Part shown: positions 26,935 to 37,013 of the stretch, in pieces
Position numbering within the stretch: the first letter of the stretch is position 1
How the letters are laid out: the number at the start of each line of letters is the position of its first letter
Assembly: GCF_000347035.1 (NCBI RefSeq)
Contig: NZ_ANIJ01000047.1
Span: 433,501 to 497,500, forward strand
Direction: 5' to 3'
Length of the DNA stretch: 64,000 bases
DNA from: Leptospira sp. B5-022
GTDB lineage: Bacteria > Spirochaetota > Leptospiria > Leptospirales > Leptospiraceae
Notes under the pieces: generated by a model
Seen by the model: only the letters and a program-made list of their open reading frames with translations
The model's database searches: none
What the model was told of the DNA's origin: nothing
Position numbers and translations under genes: made by a program

Positions 26935-28563
26935 TCAGGATTCTTCCAATCGTTTTTGTTCTACTAACCTCTGGTAAAGTCCTTGGAAGTCTTTAAAAAA
27001 TAGAGACTCGTTCAGCGCGTACTCCATCACCATTCTTTTAGTCTCTTCCGAACCGAGTAGGGCTCGGTCGGAAGCAAGCATTCTCGCCCCGCCATCCAAT
27101 AGTAGGTCCCTAAAATAATGATTATTGAATATATTCGGAGTCTCCGTAAAAGATCCTTTGGAATGCCAACCCAATGTATGTACTCCCAAGAGTAGAACCG
27201 TATCTCTCGCGGAAAATCCCATCATGGAAAAATAATTCAAAGAATCTTTTACGTCAGGACTATCTACAGGCATAAGCATTCTTCCCGCCGGATAATTGGA
27301 GTCCTGTCTTCCGGGAAGAATATGGACTTGCGGTCCGCCCGCTTTTTGAAGAGCAAGGGCACCTGAAAGAGCAACCATGTCCGCAAAAGAAGGAACATTC
27401 TTTCTCCCTTCCTCTTCCATTTCTTCTTTTAAATGGATAATCTCTTCTATTTGTTTTGCCACGCCACGATTGTTCTCATCGTTCATAATGGTTGGAAAAC
27501 GTATGGAGCCTTCCAAGCCTAACCATTCTCCATCCGCAGAGAAGATAGAAGCGGCATGAAACACCATACGGAGCCAAGCTCCCACTTCAGTCGGATCAAT
27601 CTTATCCCAGATCCTGTACCCGGTTTCTTGCCAAACACTTCCCTCACAATTATTCTTGGTCCCTAACACCTCGTGGACCCTATAATTTCCTGTTTTACCT
27701 TTCAGTTTCGTTTCGAAACTTCTTCCCTTTTGGATCCTATCCTTTACGGATTCATAAACTTTTTGGGAAATTAAGATCTTTGCGTCGGCTTTTTTTGTAG
27801 TTGTTTCGATCCTACTTGCGGAGTTCACTGTGTCACCTATCGCAGTGAATGACATGTTCAAAGGATGTCCTAACTTTCCTAAAATCGCCGTTCCGTAATT
27901 GATCCCGATCCCTATCTCGAATTCCGAGCCTAAATGGTTTTGCAAATAAGTATTCAAACTTTCTAATTCGGCTCTCATCTCTAATGCGGAACGGATCGCA
28001 TTCAGATTGGCACGAAGAGGGTCCGGATCTTCCAACCCGAAGATCGCCATTAGCCCGTCTCCTATGTACTTATCGATGATCCCGCCGTATTTTAGGACCT
28101 TATCTCCCATTCTATAAAAGTAACGGTTGAGAATGTGGATGACGTCGTAAGGCAAATGACTTTCTGAAAAACCGGTGAAACCTCGGATATCGCTGAATAA
28201 GATAGCAACCGGTTTTTCTATGCCTGATATCAGATCCGAGAATGTGGATGCAAGGGCCTTGTCAGCTTCATCAATGACCAATCTACGAAGAACAACATCG
28301 CCGGAGGTCTTTGTTTGGCAGGCGAGTCTCACGTTCTCCGGAAAACCCTTCTTCAAAGCAAGTGTCGTTTCCATTTCGTTACGGGGAAGAAGATGTTCGT
28401 CCCCATCTTGGATAAGTATCCTACAGGTGGAACAACGTGCATTACCTCCACAAGCGTGTATATGAGGGATACCCGCATCCAAGGAAATTTCTAATAATGA
28501 CTTGTTTAATTCGGAAGGTTCGAGGAAAACTTCCTTATCGTTTTCGAAAATTATTTTTATCAT
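26935..28563 (-). CDS. 2Fe-2S ferredoxin - class III nucleotidyl cyclase - class I haem peroxidase fusion
   Basis: The 542-residue protein has three domains. Residues 1-95: plant-type ferredoxin with Cys38, Cys44, Cys47 and Cys82. Residues 115-300: class III cyclase with metal Asp125 ('FSDIRGFTGFSE') and Asp169 ('YIGDGLMAIFG'), Lys165 and 'AIGDTVNSASR' (Asn247, Arg251), so it should be active and probably makes cAMP. Residues 310-535 resemble ascorbate/cytochrome c peroxidases: distal Arg332 and His336 in 'LRMVFH' (family 'LRLAWH', so distal Trp is Phe), 'PSFADMVALSGALAL', 'HILPGRQD', proximal His462 in 'GVHTLGW', 'NIFNNHYFRDLL' and Asp499 in 'ASDRALL'. Redox or peroxide control of cyclase output is inferred. 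It lies 22 bp upstream of hisC on the same strand. Confidence 0.88.
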   Translation of the reverse strand: MIKIIFENDKEVFLEPSELNKSLLEISLDAGIPHIHACGGNARCSTCRILIQDGDEHLLPRNEMETTLALKKGFPENVRLACQTKTSGDVVLRRLVIDEADKALASTFSDLISGIEKPVAILFSDIRGFTGFSESHLPYDVIHILNRYFYRMGDKVLKYGGIIDKYIGDGLMAIFGLEDPDPLRANLNAIRSALEMRAELESLNTYLQNHLGSEFEIGIGINYGTAILGKLGHPLNMSFTAIGDTVNSASRIETTTKKADAKILISQKVYESVKDRIQKGRSFETKLKGKTGNYRVHEVLGTKNNCEGSVWQETGYRIWDKIDPTEVGAWLRMVFHAASIFSADGEWLGLEGSIRFPTIMNDENNRGVAKQIEEIIHLKEEMEEEGRKNVPSFADMVALSGALALQKAGGPQVHILPGRQDSNYPAGRMLMPVDSPDVKDSLNYFSMMGFSARDTVLLLGVHTLGWHSKGSFTETPNIFNNHYFRDLLLDGGARMLASDRALLGSEETKRMVMEYALNESLFFKDFQGLYQRLVEQKRLEES

Positions 28564-28750
28564 AAAGGAGATCGAATCCGGCGATCAATATTGGACCTTA
28601 GTCCTTGTTCATTTTAATTTCAGATGAAAACAATTAAAAGACCATTACTAAGACTTAAATACACGCAAGATAAGAATAAAAATATTCTTTGCTCCGAGCC
28701 GGAAATTCTTTTTTTCCACGTCTAATCCCAAGTTCTCCGAGTATCCGATC

Positions 28751-30472
28751 GTGAAAACCCAAGAAAATGGATCATCAGAAGAATCGCCCAAAAGATCAGT
28801 GATTTTATGCGTGGATGACGAATTGATCATTCTGCGAGGATTAAAGGAACAGCTCAAATCCGCCTTCGGAAAAAGTTATCAAATAGAAGCCGCAGATAGC
28901 GCGGAACTCGCCCTCCAAATAGTGGAGGAATGTAACCAGGCAGGGATCCATATCCCGGCGATATTAAGCGACCAAGTAATGCCGGGCATCAGGGGAGACG
29001 AGTTCCTGATCCGGATCCAAGAAACAAATCCGAACACCAAAAAGATCATGCTCACTGGACAGGCAAGTGCGGAGTCCGTGGGAAATGCACTGAACAAGGC
29101 GAACTTATATCGATATCTTTCCAAACCTTGGGACTCGAACGATCTACTCATGACGGTAAAGGAAGCGGTTCGTTCTTACGAGTCGGATATTTCTCTTTTT
29201 GAACTGAATAAAAAATTGGAAGAGGCCCTTCTCTATAATCGAGACTCAGGTCTTCCTAATTTGGAATCCTTAAGAAGAAGATTGGATCTTGCCACGGAAG
29301 AAAGGGAAGATTCTCTTCTAGCGTTGATACGTATCGAGTCCACTTCTTTGACCACAAGAGATTTCGGAGTTTCTCTCTATAAGGATTTAATGAAGAAATT
29401 TCTGGACTCCATGAAATCCATCTTAGGGAGCTACGGAGAAATTTTCCACGTATACGAGGACGAGGTCGCGATACTGTCCAAGGTGCAGGAAGAGGAGTTC
29501 CTACCGCATCTGATCGCATTTAGGATCCTTCTCCGTTCCGATTATTTTACCGCTTCTGGGATTTCTTTCCGGATCAATGCAACCATTGCCACTGCAGGTG
29601 GAAAAAAAGATCTGTACTATAAGGCGAGACTAGCGCTTGTTAAAGCAAGCCAAGAGCCCGAGTTCGATTCCGAAGCGGGGATCTATTCGTATTCAGAGAA
29701 GATGGACGATCAGGATCTGTACAAGATCAATATGGATCTGGGAAAAAGACTGAATCAGGCAATCCATTCCGGCAACATAGTGCCATATTTCCAAGGGATT
29801 ATGGACAACCAAACCGGTAAGGTCGAAAAATTCGAGTGCCTGGCTCGGATCGTTGAAGACGGAAAAGTTTATGCTCCCGCAAGTTTTTTGTATCTGGCAA
29901 AATCCACCGGGCTCTTGAGAAGGATCAGTCCTATCCTTTTTGAAAAAGCGCTTAAAAAATTTTCTGATTCTACTTACTCATTTTCCATCAATCTTTCCGA
30001 GACAGAATTGGAAAGTCCAAGTTTTCCGAAATGGGCTTTGTCCAGAATGGAACATTATGGGATCAATCCTTCTAGAGTGACTTTTGAAATTTTAGAGACG
30101 GCAAGTTTTCATGGAAATCCGGAACGTCTGAAAGTGATCGCAGAATTGAAGGAGCTAGGTGCAAAAATTGCAATCGACGATTTCGGAGTAGAACATTCCA
30201 ATTTTTCCAGATTATTGGAGATCCAGCCGGACTTTATCAAGATCGACGGAAAATTTATCCAATCCCTGGAGCGAAATCGGACCGCATTCATTTTAACTTC
30301 TGCCATCACAGAACTTGCTCACCGGATCGGAGCGAAAGTAGTCGCTGAATTCGTATCTACACCGGAGGAATTGAAAGTTGTACGTTCCCTGGGCATAGAA
30401 TATTCGCAAGGTTACTTAATTATGCAGCCTTCTCCCGACATAACCCCGGTTTCGATAAAAATTATTGAATAG
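28751..30472 (+). CDS. Response regulator with degenerate GGDEF and EAL c-di-GMP phosphodiesterase
   Basis: The 573-residue protein starts at GTG 28751. Residues 15-135 are a receiver ('LCVDDE', phospho-acceptor Asp74 in 'LSDQVMPG', 'YLSKPWD'). Residues 165-315 look like a GGDEF fold that has lost its signature ('HVYEDEVAIL' at the place of GGDEF). Residues 330-573 are an EAL domain: 'FECLAR' for EAL, 'NLSETEL', 'FEILETA', 'IAIDDFG' and 'VVAEFV', so the catalytic acidic residues are kept and c-di-GMP hydrolysis is likely. The kinase may be the one at 31047. It is divergent from the cyclase-peroxidase gene, with 187 bp between them. Confidence 0.9.
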   Translation: MKTQENGSSEESPKRSVILCVDDELIILRGLKEQLKSAFGKSYQIEAADSAELALQIVEECNQAGIHIPAILSDQVMPGIRGDEFLIRIQETNPNTKKIMLTGQASAESVGNALNKANLYRYLSKPWDSNDLLMTVKEAVRSYESDISLFELNKKLEEALLYNRDSGLPNLESLRRRLDLATEEREDSLLALIRIESTSLTTRDFGVSLYKDLMKKFLDSMKSILGSYGEIFHVYEDEVAILSKVQEEEFLPHLIAFRILLRSDYFTASGISFRINATIATAGGKKDLYYKARLALVKASQEPEFDSEAGIYSYSEKMDDQDLYKINMDLGKRLNQAIHSGNIVPYFQGIMDNQTGKVEKFECLARIVEDGKVYAPASFLYLAKSTGLLRRISPILFEKALKKFSDSTYSFSINLSETELESPSFPKWALSRMEHYGINPSRVTFEILETASFHGNPERLKVIAELKELGAKIAIDDFGVEHSNFSRLLEIQPDFIKIDGKFIQSLERNRTAFILTSAITELAHRIGAKVVAEFVSTPEELKVVRSLGIEYSQGYLIMQPSPDITPVSIKIIE

Positions 30473-30646
30473 GTACTTCGGTCTATTTATTTCCAAGCGA
30501 TCTTGTAACTCATTCTTTCGAGGATAAAGTCGAAAATTAGTTGCAATCATAATTTATAGAGTAAGTATCCTTGTTTTGCTCCGGATTTTGAACCGGGGTT
30601 TTACTGTTTTTGTTCGTCTAATTTATACGTTGGTACCGGGGGAGCG

Positions 30647-31033
30647 GTGGAGAAAGCGATTCTTTTTGTTGATGATGAAGCGCTCATTTTGATGAGTATG
30701 AAATCCCAAGTCAAAAGACATTTGGGAGATACTTATCGTTATGAGACGGCTCTAGATGCGTCCGAAGCGATGCAGATCATTGAAGAATTGGTAACAGAAG
30801 GAGTCAAGATCCTGATCGTAATTTCCGACTGGTTGATGCCAAATATCAAGGGGGACGAATTTTTACGGATCGTTCACCAGAGATATCCCGAAATCCAAAA
30901 GATCATCATTACTGGTCATGCCGATATCGCTTCCGTTGAAGCTTTAAAGAAAGAGATCAATTTATACAGTTACTTAAAAAAGCCTTGGGACGAAAAAGAA
31001 CTAGTAACCACTATCACCTCAGCCCTTAAATAA
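30647..31033 (+). CDS. Single-domain response regulator
   Basis: The 128-residue protein is a bare receiver domain: acidic pocket 'FVDDEA' (Asp9, Asp10), phospho-acceptor Asp61 in 'ISDWLMPN', Thr in 'IIITGHAD' and Lys in 'YLKKPWDEKE'. Its sequence is close to the receiver of the upstream EAL protein ('DDE.LIL.S.K.Q.K', 'SDwlMP.iKGDEFL', 'kKPWD'), which suggests a duplication. GTG start with GGGGGAG close upstream. The histidine kinase follows after 13 bp, so the pair is probably cognate. Confidence 0.92.
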   Translation: MEKAILFVDDEALILMSMKSQVKRHLGDTYRYETALDASEAMQIIEELVTEGVKILIVISDWLMPNIKGDEFLRIVHQRYPEIQKIIITGHADIASVEALKKEINLYSYLKKPWDEKELVTTITSALK

Positions 31034-31046
31034 ACAGGGGGGCATA

Positions 31047-33296
31047 ATGAGCCTTCGAACGCGCTTTTCTCTTTATTGCGCTATTGTTCTATTTGCGTTT
31101 TCGGTCCTACTAACTTTGTTGGTGGCTGCAGCCGCATATTATGATTCCAAAGTCTCCTCTCAAGAAGCAGCATTCGCAAAAGCGGAAGGGGCTTCCTTCG
31201 AAGTACGTAAAATTTTTTCCGAAGCAATTTCTAAAGTTGGAGACGCAAAAAGTCGTTGGGAGCATTCCCGTCCTTCCCGCGATTCCGTCGAAAAAGATCT
31301 ATTGAATCTTTTTCAGAACGATAAAAGGTTTTTAGGAGCAGGCGCGGTCTTCGAAACAAATCTTTTTGACGGAAAGGATTCATCCTTTATCGGCCGTAAG
31401 GGTTCCAACTCCAAGGGAAGATTTGTCCCGTACTTTCACAGAAGTATCAAAAATCCGGATGAGATCAGCTTAGAAGAAAGTGTATATTATGATAATACGG
31501 ACGAAAGCGGGAACTATTACCAGATCCCGAAAGCTACCTTAAGAGATTACGTAGGAGAACCGTATTTTTATCCGCTGGAAGGAGTGAATGTTTTTATGAT
31601 CTCCTTGATCCGGCCAATCATCCGCCAAGGAAGATTTATAGGAATAGTCGGTTTGGATCTGAAACTTTCCGACCTGGAAGAAGAATTATTTTCGAAAAGA
31701 CCGTTCGGAGGCGGCCATTTGGCATTGATCTCTCCTGGCGGAAAATATGCGGTTCATGGAGCAGATACGTTGCGGCAAGGGAAGGACGCAGGAACTCCTG
31801 AATTAAAGGATTCCATCCAAAGATCATTATCTTCAGGTCAACCTTTTGCCTATTTAGTAGAAGGTGGGAACTCCTACATATTCCCTTTCGGTATGGGAAC
31901 ATACGGAAAGAATTGGGCCATCGAGGTCTATGTTCCGGATTCCTATTTATGGAACGATCTTGGACCTATCATTCTAAGATGTTTATTCATCACATTCGCA
32001 CTATTGCCGATATGTTTGTATTTTCTGGATAGGTTCTTCTGCAAATACGTAGTCGATGGATTATCCGCCGCTACTACTTTCGCGGATTCCCTGGGAGCCG
32101 GAAATTATTCCGCTCAAATCCCGATAAGGAACTTCCAAGACGAGATTCATCATCTTTTCGTAACATTGGAGAATATGAAGGAGAAGTTACTGGCCGCGAT
32201 CGACCAACAGATCCGATCCGAAAAAATATTAAGAGAATCCGCAGAGATTTATTCACGTAACGAGATTATCCGGCTTCAAAAAGAAGAATTGGAAGTTGCA
32301 TTAGGAGAATTAAAGACCGCTCAGGAAACCTTACTTAGGAACGAAAGGCTAACGGCGATAGGTAGGATTTCCGGTGCGGTCAGTCATCAGATCAATAATC
32401 CATTAGGTGCTATTGGAGCTTCTCGAGAGAATATTTCCTTTTATGTGAAAAGGATAACCGTTCTTCTTCCTTTTCTTTTCGAATATTTGAGCCGGGCGAG
32501 CGATCCTGAAAGGGAATTTTTTAACATCGCCTTGAAGAAAACATTAGAAAATCATAAAGAACAGATCGGTAAAAAGTTCAGAGAGACTAGACATTCTATC
32601 GAGGCTTTCTTAAAGCAGGAAGATATAGATAATGCGGGTGATAAGGCGGCCGTTGTTGCTGAGCTTGGATTCGTTGATTGTCCGGAATTCATTCTTCAAT
32701 TATGCAGATGTTCCGAATGGGATCGTATATCCGAATTTCTAATGGCTGTTCGGGGGTTAGAGATCTCGGAAGAAGTAATCCATCGATCCACTGATAGAAT
32801 GTATAAAATTGTGTCCGCATTGGAGACGTATTCCGGGATCGCAAAAGAAGATAAGGAAAGATGGGTCAAGGTTTCCGATACGATGGAAGTTGTGCTTGGA
32901 GTATACGAAGGAGCGGGTGGAAACCGAGTCACCGTAGAAAGAAATTACGTCTCGGAAGCTACTTTGAGATGTGTTCCCGAAGATTTAGTTAGGCTTTGGA
33001 CCCAAGTCGTGGATAACGCTTACCAGGCTATGTCGGGGGAAGGAAAACTTAAGGTAAGTATCTATGATGCGGAATCCAAGGTAATCTGCGAGGTGGAAGA
33101 TAGCGGCTCAGGTATTCCAAAAAATATCAGAGAAAAAGTGGGGGAAGTCCTATCTTCCGGAAAATCGGAAGGTGAAGGTGCAGGGATCGGACTTGCCGTT
33201 GCCGCATCCATTTCTAAAAAATACGGGGGAAGCTGGGATTGGGAAAGTAAACCCGGATGCACTATCTTTCGCTTTTCCTTTCCCAAATCGGAATAA
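31047..33296 (+). CDS. Cache-domain sensor histidine kinase
   Basis: The 749-residue protein has a membrane helix at 9-30, a periplasmic dCache-type sensor to about 310, a second helix near 310-332, a HAMP-like linker, a coiled coil, then the phospho-acceptor His447 in 'VSHQINNPLGAIG'. HATPase_c motifs are 'VDNAYQAMSG', 'DSGSGIP' and 'GAGIGLAVAAS'. Between the His helix and the second dimerisation helix is an unusual insert of about 110 residues. The sensor domain resembles that of the chemoreceptor gene 24 bp downstream ('FDGKD..fi', 'GRFVPYFHR', 'YYQIPKATLRDYVGEPYFYP'). Likely partner: the receiver just upstream. Confidence 0.92.
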   Translation: MSLRTRFSLYCAIVLFAFSVLLTLLVAAAAYYDSKVSSQEAAFAKAEGASFEVRKIFSEAISKVGDAKSRWEHSRPSRDSVEKDLLNLFQNDKRFLGAGAVFETNLFDGKDSSFIGRKGSNSKGRFVPYFHRSIKNPDEISLEESVYYDNTDESGNYYQIPKATLRDYVGEPYFYPLEGVNVFMISLIRPIIRQGRFIGIVGLDLKLSDLEEELFSKRPFGGGHLALISPGGKYAVHGADTLRQGKDAGTPELKDSIQRSLSSGQPFAYLVEGGNSYIFPFGMGTYGKNWAIEVYVPDSYLWNDLGPIILRCLFITFALLPICLYFLDRFFCKYVVDGLSAATTFADSLGAGNYSAQIPIRNFQDEIHHLFVTLENMKEKLLAAIDQQIRSEKILRESAEIYSRNEIIRLQKEELEVALGELKTAQETLLRNERLTAIGRISGAVSHQINNPLGAIGASRENISFYVKRITVLLPFLFEYLSRASDPEREFFNIALKKTLENHKEQIGKKFRETRHSIEAFLKQEDIDNAGDKAAVVAELGFVDCPEFILQLCRCSEWDRISEFLMAVRGLEISEEVIHRSTDRMYKIVSALETYSGIAKEDKERWVKVSDTMEVVLGVYEGAGGNRVTVERNYVSEATLRCVPEDLVRLWTQVVDNAYQAMSGEGKLKVSIYDAESKVICEVEDSGSGIPKNIREKVGEVLSSGKSEGEGAGIGLAVAASISKKYGGSWDWESKPGCTIFRFSFPKSE

Positions 33297-33320
33297 AATA
33301 TAGTCTTTTGGGCTTTAACT

Positions 33321-35387
33321 ATGAGTATTAGATACAGAATTTCACTTTACTTATCGATCGTACTTTTGACCGGTTCTTTCGTTCTGGCGGGTATCAATTC
33401 GTTTTCCTCTTATTTTAGTTTAAAGTCACAGGTGGATTCAGGATCTACCATGGCCGGCAAACGTTATGAATATGAAATTTCGAACTTTTTGAATTCCGTT
33501 TTGGGTTCTTTGAGAGGTTTTCAATTCATGCTGGAAACTACTCATCCCTCTCGTGAGGAAATGGTCGCTTCTCTCAAAAAGTTAGCCGAAACCGATACTC
33601 ATTTTTTTGGAACTTGGGTTTTATACGAACCTAACGGCTTCGATGGACAGGACGCCCGATATAAAAATACTCCTTACCACGATGCGACCGGTAGATTTAT
33701 TCCGTATTGGAATCGAGCAACCGGAGATTTAAAGATCACATTCGCAGAATCGTACGATGTGGATGATACGATCAGCTTTTATTATCGAATTCCGAAGAAG
33801 ACCCAAAAAGATTTTATTTCCGATCCTTATGTGTATTCCGTAAGCGGAAAAGATGTACTGATGGTTTCGATGGTGAAGCCGATCCTACGGAACGGAAAAT
33901 TTGTAGGGACTGTCGGAACGGACATCGCTATGGAGAATTTACAGGAACTTTTGGGACCGATCCGGCCGTTTAGGGGAGAAGGTTACCTGGCTTTGGTTTC
34001 GCCTGAAGGATTTTATGCCGCAAATGGAGGAGATCCTTCCTTAGTGGGAAAGGTGATCCCGGAAGAAAATATCCTTGCGCAAGTAAAAGAACTAAGTTTG
34101 AAAGGTGAGGATTTTCAGATCAAGGGTGCGGGGCATACTAGATATTTTTTCCCGTTTTTATTAGGAAATTATGATAAACCTTGGGCAGTGGAAGTGTCGA
34201 TCCCGGATTCGATCTTTTGGTCGGATATGAGAGGAGTGATCTTACAGACGATCATATCGTCTTTGGTGATCATGGTGGTGATCCTGATCATTCTGAACTT
34301 GATCTTTAACCGACTGATAACCTCCGGCTTATTAGAAGCGATCGGTTTTTCGGAGAAAATAGCGGAAGGAGATCTGACATCGCATATGGATATATCGAGA
34401 GAGGATGAGATAGGTAAGCTTCTCAAATCCATGGATCTAATGAAGGTGAATCTTTCCAAGATCATTCTTGATATCAAAACATCTTCCACAAAATTAAATA
34501 ACACCTCGGACCAAATGGCGGAGTCGAGTCGTAACTTCTCGGATGTTGCGCAGGCTCAGGCTTCCGCAGCGGAAGAATCGTCCGCAGCTGTGGAGGAACT
34601 GGCTGCATCGGCTGAAAATGTTCGTAGATCGATGGAAAAAGCGATCGAGAACATGAAAGAGATCGATACGAATGTTGTACTTCTTCGCGAACAGATCGGC
34701 ACGATCAATAATGAGATGCAGACATTATCCCAAGTGGCTTCCGAGTCTCAAGAGAGAGCGTTGACGGGTGAGAACGCGATGGGAGCGACAAACCAGGCAA
34801 TGGATGAGATCGGAGAAAGTGCCAGTCGTATCAACGAGATCTTATCGATCATAACGGAGATTTCGGAAAAGACGAACCTTCTTGCATTGAATGCGGCGAT
34901 AGAAGCGGCACGTGCAGGTGAAGCGGGCAAAGGATTTGCGGTGGTAGCGGAGGAGATCGGAAAACTTGCCTCCCAGACCTCTTCTTCGGTGCAAGAGATC
35001 GGGGAACTTGTGGATTCGACGAATAACGCGGTCCATAACGGAAACACTAAGGTGAAAGAGGCGAGTGATATCCTTCGTAAGCTAAGGACTTCTGTTGATT
35101 CCTTCGGATTATCGGCGAAGAAGGTATTGGAGTCTGTCCGGACCCAAGAGAAGAACACACAAGACATCCATCAATCCGCGAATTTCCTGATGAGTTTCAG
35201 TTTACAGATAGAGGAAGCGGTCCAGGAACAGAAACGAGCCACAGATGAGATCACTAAAACGATCGTAAGTATCTCGGAAGGAACCCAGGAAGTGGCTTCC
35301 GGAGCGGATGATCTGACATCTTATTCCAGTGAGATGCATGGGCAATCCGAAGGACTTTTGAAATCCGTGGATAAGTTTAAACTTTGA
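33321..35387 (+). CDS. Methyl-accepting chemotaxis protein with Cache sensor
   Basis: The 688-residue chemoreceptor has membrane helices at about 8-28 and 305-330, a periplasmic dCache sensor between them ('[10 protein letters not shown]', '[10 protein letters not shown]', '[19 protein letters not shown]'), a HAMP domain (about 330-385) and a long cytoplasmic coiled coil. The hairpin tip is fully canonical: '[20 protein letters not shown]' followed by '[12 protein letters not shown]'. It signals to CheA/CheW elsewhere in the genome. It shares its sensor type with the kinase upstream and likely the operon, so one ligand class may feed both chemotaxis and phosphorelay. Confidence 0.96.
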   Translation: MSIRYRISLYLSIVLLTGSFVLAGINSFSSYFSLKSQVDSGSTMAGKRYEYEISNFLNSVLGSLRGFQFMLETTHPSREEMVASLKKLAETDTHFFGTWVLYEPNGFDGQDARYKNTPYHDATGRFIPYWNRATGDLKITFAESYDVDDTISFYYRIPKKTQKDFISDPYVYSVSGKDVLMVSMVKPILRNGKFVGTVGTDIAMENLQELLGPIRPFRGEGYLALVSPEGFYAANGGDPSLVGKVIPEENILAQVKELSLKGEDFQIKGAGHTRYFFPFLLGNYDKPWAVEVSIPDSIFWSDMRGVILQTIISSLVIMVVILIILNLIFNRLITSGLLEAIGFSEKIAEGDLTSHMDISREDEIGKLLKSMDLMKVNLSKIILDIKTSSTKLNNTSDQMAESSRNFSDVAQAQASAAEESSAAVEELAASAENVRRSMEKAIENMKEIDTNVVLLREQIGTINNEMQTLSQVASESQERALTGENAMGATNQAMDEIGESASRINEILSIITEISEKTNLLALNAAIEAARAGEAGKGFAVVAEEIGKLASQTSSSVQEIGELVDSTNNAVHNGNTKVKEASDILRKLRTSVDSFGLSAKKVLESVRTQEKNTQDIHQSANFLMSFSLQIEEAVQEQKRATDEITKTIVSISEGTQEVASGADDLTSYSSEMHGQSEGLLKSVDKFKL

Positions 35388-35419
35388 GACTCTCTCATCT
35401 CAGTGTCTCCTTAAATCAC

Positions 35420-36463
35420 CTAAGGAAAGATTATCTTTTCTATAATCTTCCTCTGTGTGCTCAAGGAATCTTTCTCTATACCGTTTTCCATTTTGAAAAT
35501 CGTTTTATTATTTTTTAATATTTCCAATGCCCAGGGTTTCTTTTCCAAAATCACATGCACATAGGAAACAAAAGAATCCGCAAAAAAATCGTCCGCATTT
35601 GTGGCAGAGTATAGTGTAGGAAAAGGAGTTTTGGAAAGGACCGGATAAATTTTTTCCCAGTTTTCTTCCAAAGAAAGAGATTCGGAATAAAAACGGATTT
35701 GAGGTCGGAATGTAAAAACGGAATCATCCAAATAGCTGACCTTCTCCGATCTCCAAATACCTTTATAGAACTCAAAGTTTGCAAAGGATCGTTTATGGGA
35801 GAAAAAGCTTGGACCTATCTTTTCCGTTTCGGAAAGAATATGACCAAATTCGTGTAATAGGATATAACGAAGAGCATTCGACTTGGTGTTTTGTTTTTCC
35901 TCTTCTATCCGGATTCGTATCTTAACATTTCCTTTTTGAAAGGAGGAATTTTCCTTATAACTGATCCAATCGTTTGCGTTCCTGTTGAGAGTATTCGCAT
36001 CTAAGATCACAAAACCTCCGATCGGATCCCCATCCTTGCGAACGATCCCTGTGACTGCGGAGCCGCCTAAGTCCTCACAGAAGTAAATACGGAAAAGTTT
36101 GCTTTTTAAAAGAGAAACAAGCGGACCAGATTGAGAATTCAAAGCATTTAATAGAGTTGTTTTGAACGGTTGAAGATCCTTTAATGGAGAAGGTGATTCA
36201 GTAAATCCATCCACTCGATTTAGTTCTTTTACATACTCCAAAGCTACTTTGTCCAAATTGAAAATCCTAGAGTCCCAATCCTGGGACTCCAAACCGACAT
36301 AGTTTTCTATCTTTGAAAGAGGAGTCGACGATAGAATATCAGCATAAGGATTCGGATCTCCCGCTTCTTCTTTGCAGGAGTAGAAGGTTTCAAAAACAAG
36401 AATGAATACGACAAACAATCGACACATTTCCGTCTTTAGCTTGGATTTTTTTTCGGAAAACAT
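35420..36463 (-). CDS. Lipoprotein with HExxH metallopeptidase motif
   Basis: The open frame runs to 36598. ATG 36463 gives a charged leader (FSEKKSKLK), hydrophobic core and lipobox 'TFYSC'; ATG 36427 is also possible. The mature protein of about 320 residues carries 'LLHEFGHILSETEKIG', a zincin signature, with 'ADDFFADSFVSYVHV' further on as a possible third-ligand helix. No recognised peptidase family beyond that. The protein is probably anchored to a membrane outside the cytoplasm. It converges with the chemoreceptor gene (32 bp) and is divergent from 36597. Confidence 0.68.
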   Translation of the reverse strand: MFSEKKSKLKTEMCRLFVVFILVFETFYSCKEEAGDPNPYADILSSTPLSKIENYVGLESQDWDSRIFNLDKVALEYVKELNRVDGFTESPSPLKDLQPFKTTLLNALNSQSGPLVSLLKSKLFRIYFCEDLGGSAVTGIVRKDGDPIGGFVILDANTLNRNANDWISYKENSSFQKGNVKIRIRIEEEKQNTKSNALRYILLHEFGHILSETEKIGPSFFSHKRSFANFEFYKGIWRSEKVSYLDDSVFTFRPQIRFYSESLSLEENWEKIYPVLSKTPFPTLYSATNADDFFADSFVSYVHVILEKKPWALEILKNNKTIFKMENGIEKDSLSTQRKIIEKIIFP

Positions 36464-36596
36464 GCGGCTTTGAATATGCGAAACTTGAGCTAGAAGGAAA
36501 AGTATTTTTCTTTGCATCGCAAAAAATCGGAAAGAGAAAGATTGGGTTATTGATTTGCATTTCATAGGCCCTTTGTAAGATTTGTGCCTGTCTCTC

Positions 36597-37013
36597 ATGA
36601 AGACCGGCGTCCCTATTTATAACACTTGTGGATTTCCCCGCGATTATGCTCGGACGTCTTTCTTGTTATGTATGGTCGCTCTGTTTTTTTACGGAGTATC
36701 GATCTTTTCGGATGTAACCAATCCTTGGGAACTACCTAAGGATGAGAGGATCTTGAATCGCAAGGATGTGAGTCATATCGTTTTAGAGACTAGACCAGGC
36801 GGATTTCGTGTAACTTTACTGATCAACGAAAGATTTCCGTATAACTATAAATCAAAATCAGCTGCTTTCTATTATTCTAATATTAAGGATTCTAAAGAAG
36901 GTTTGGAATTGGCGGAAAAATTGGATCGATATCTTACATCCGGCTTTAACATGAAGATCAGATTTAACGGTTCTGAAATTTACGAATTTATATTAGATGA
37001 ATCTATCCAATAA
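36597..37013 (+). CDS. Small exported or membrane-anchored protein, unknown
   Basis: ATG 36597 (frame open from 36582) gives 138 residues: a hydrophobic segment near residues 22-42 ('SFLLCMVALFFYGVSIF'), then a mixed alpha/beta part of about 95 residues with 'GGFRVTLLINERFPYNYKSK' and 'SGFNMKIRFNGSEIYEF'. No family recognised. It overlaps the next gene, a SpoIIE-type phosphatase, by 17 bp, so the two are translated together and it may be an accessory or sensor subunit of that phosphatase. That partnership is context only. Confidence 0.65.
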   Translation: MKTGVPIYNTCGFPRDYARTSFLLCMVALFFYGVSIFSDVTNPWELPKDERILNRKDVSHIVLETRPGGFRVTLLINERFPYNYKSKSAAFYYSNIKDSKEGLELAEKLDRYLTSGFNMKIRFNGSEIYEFILDESIQ

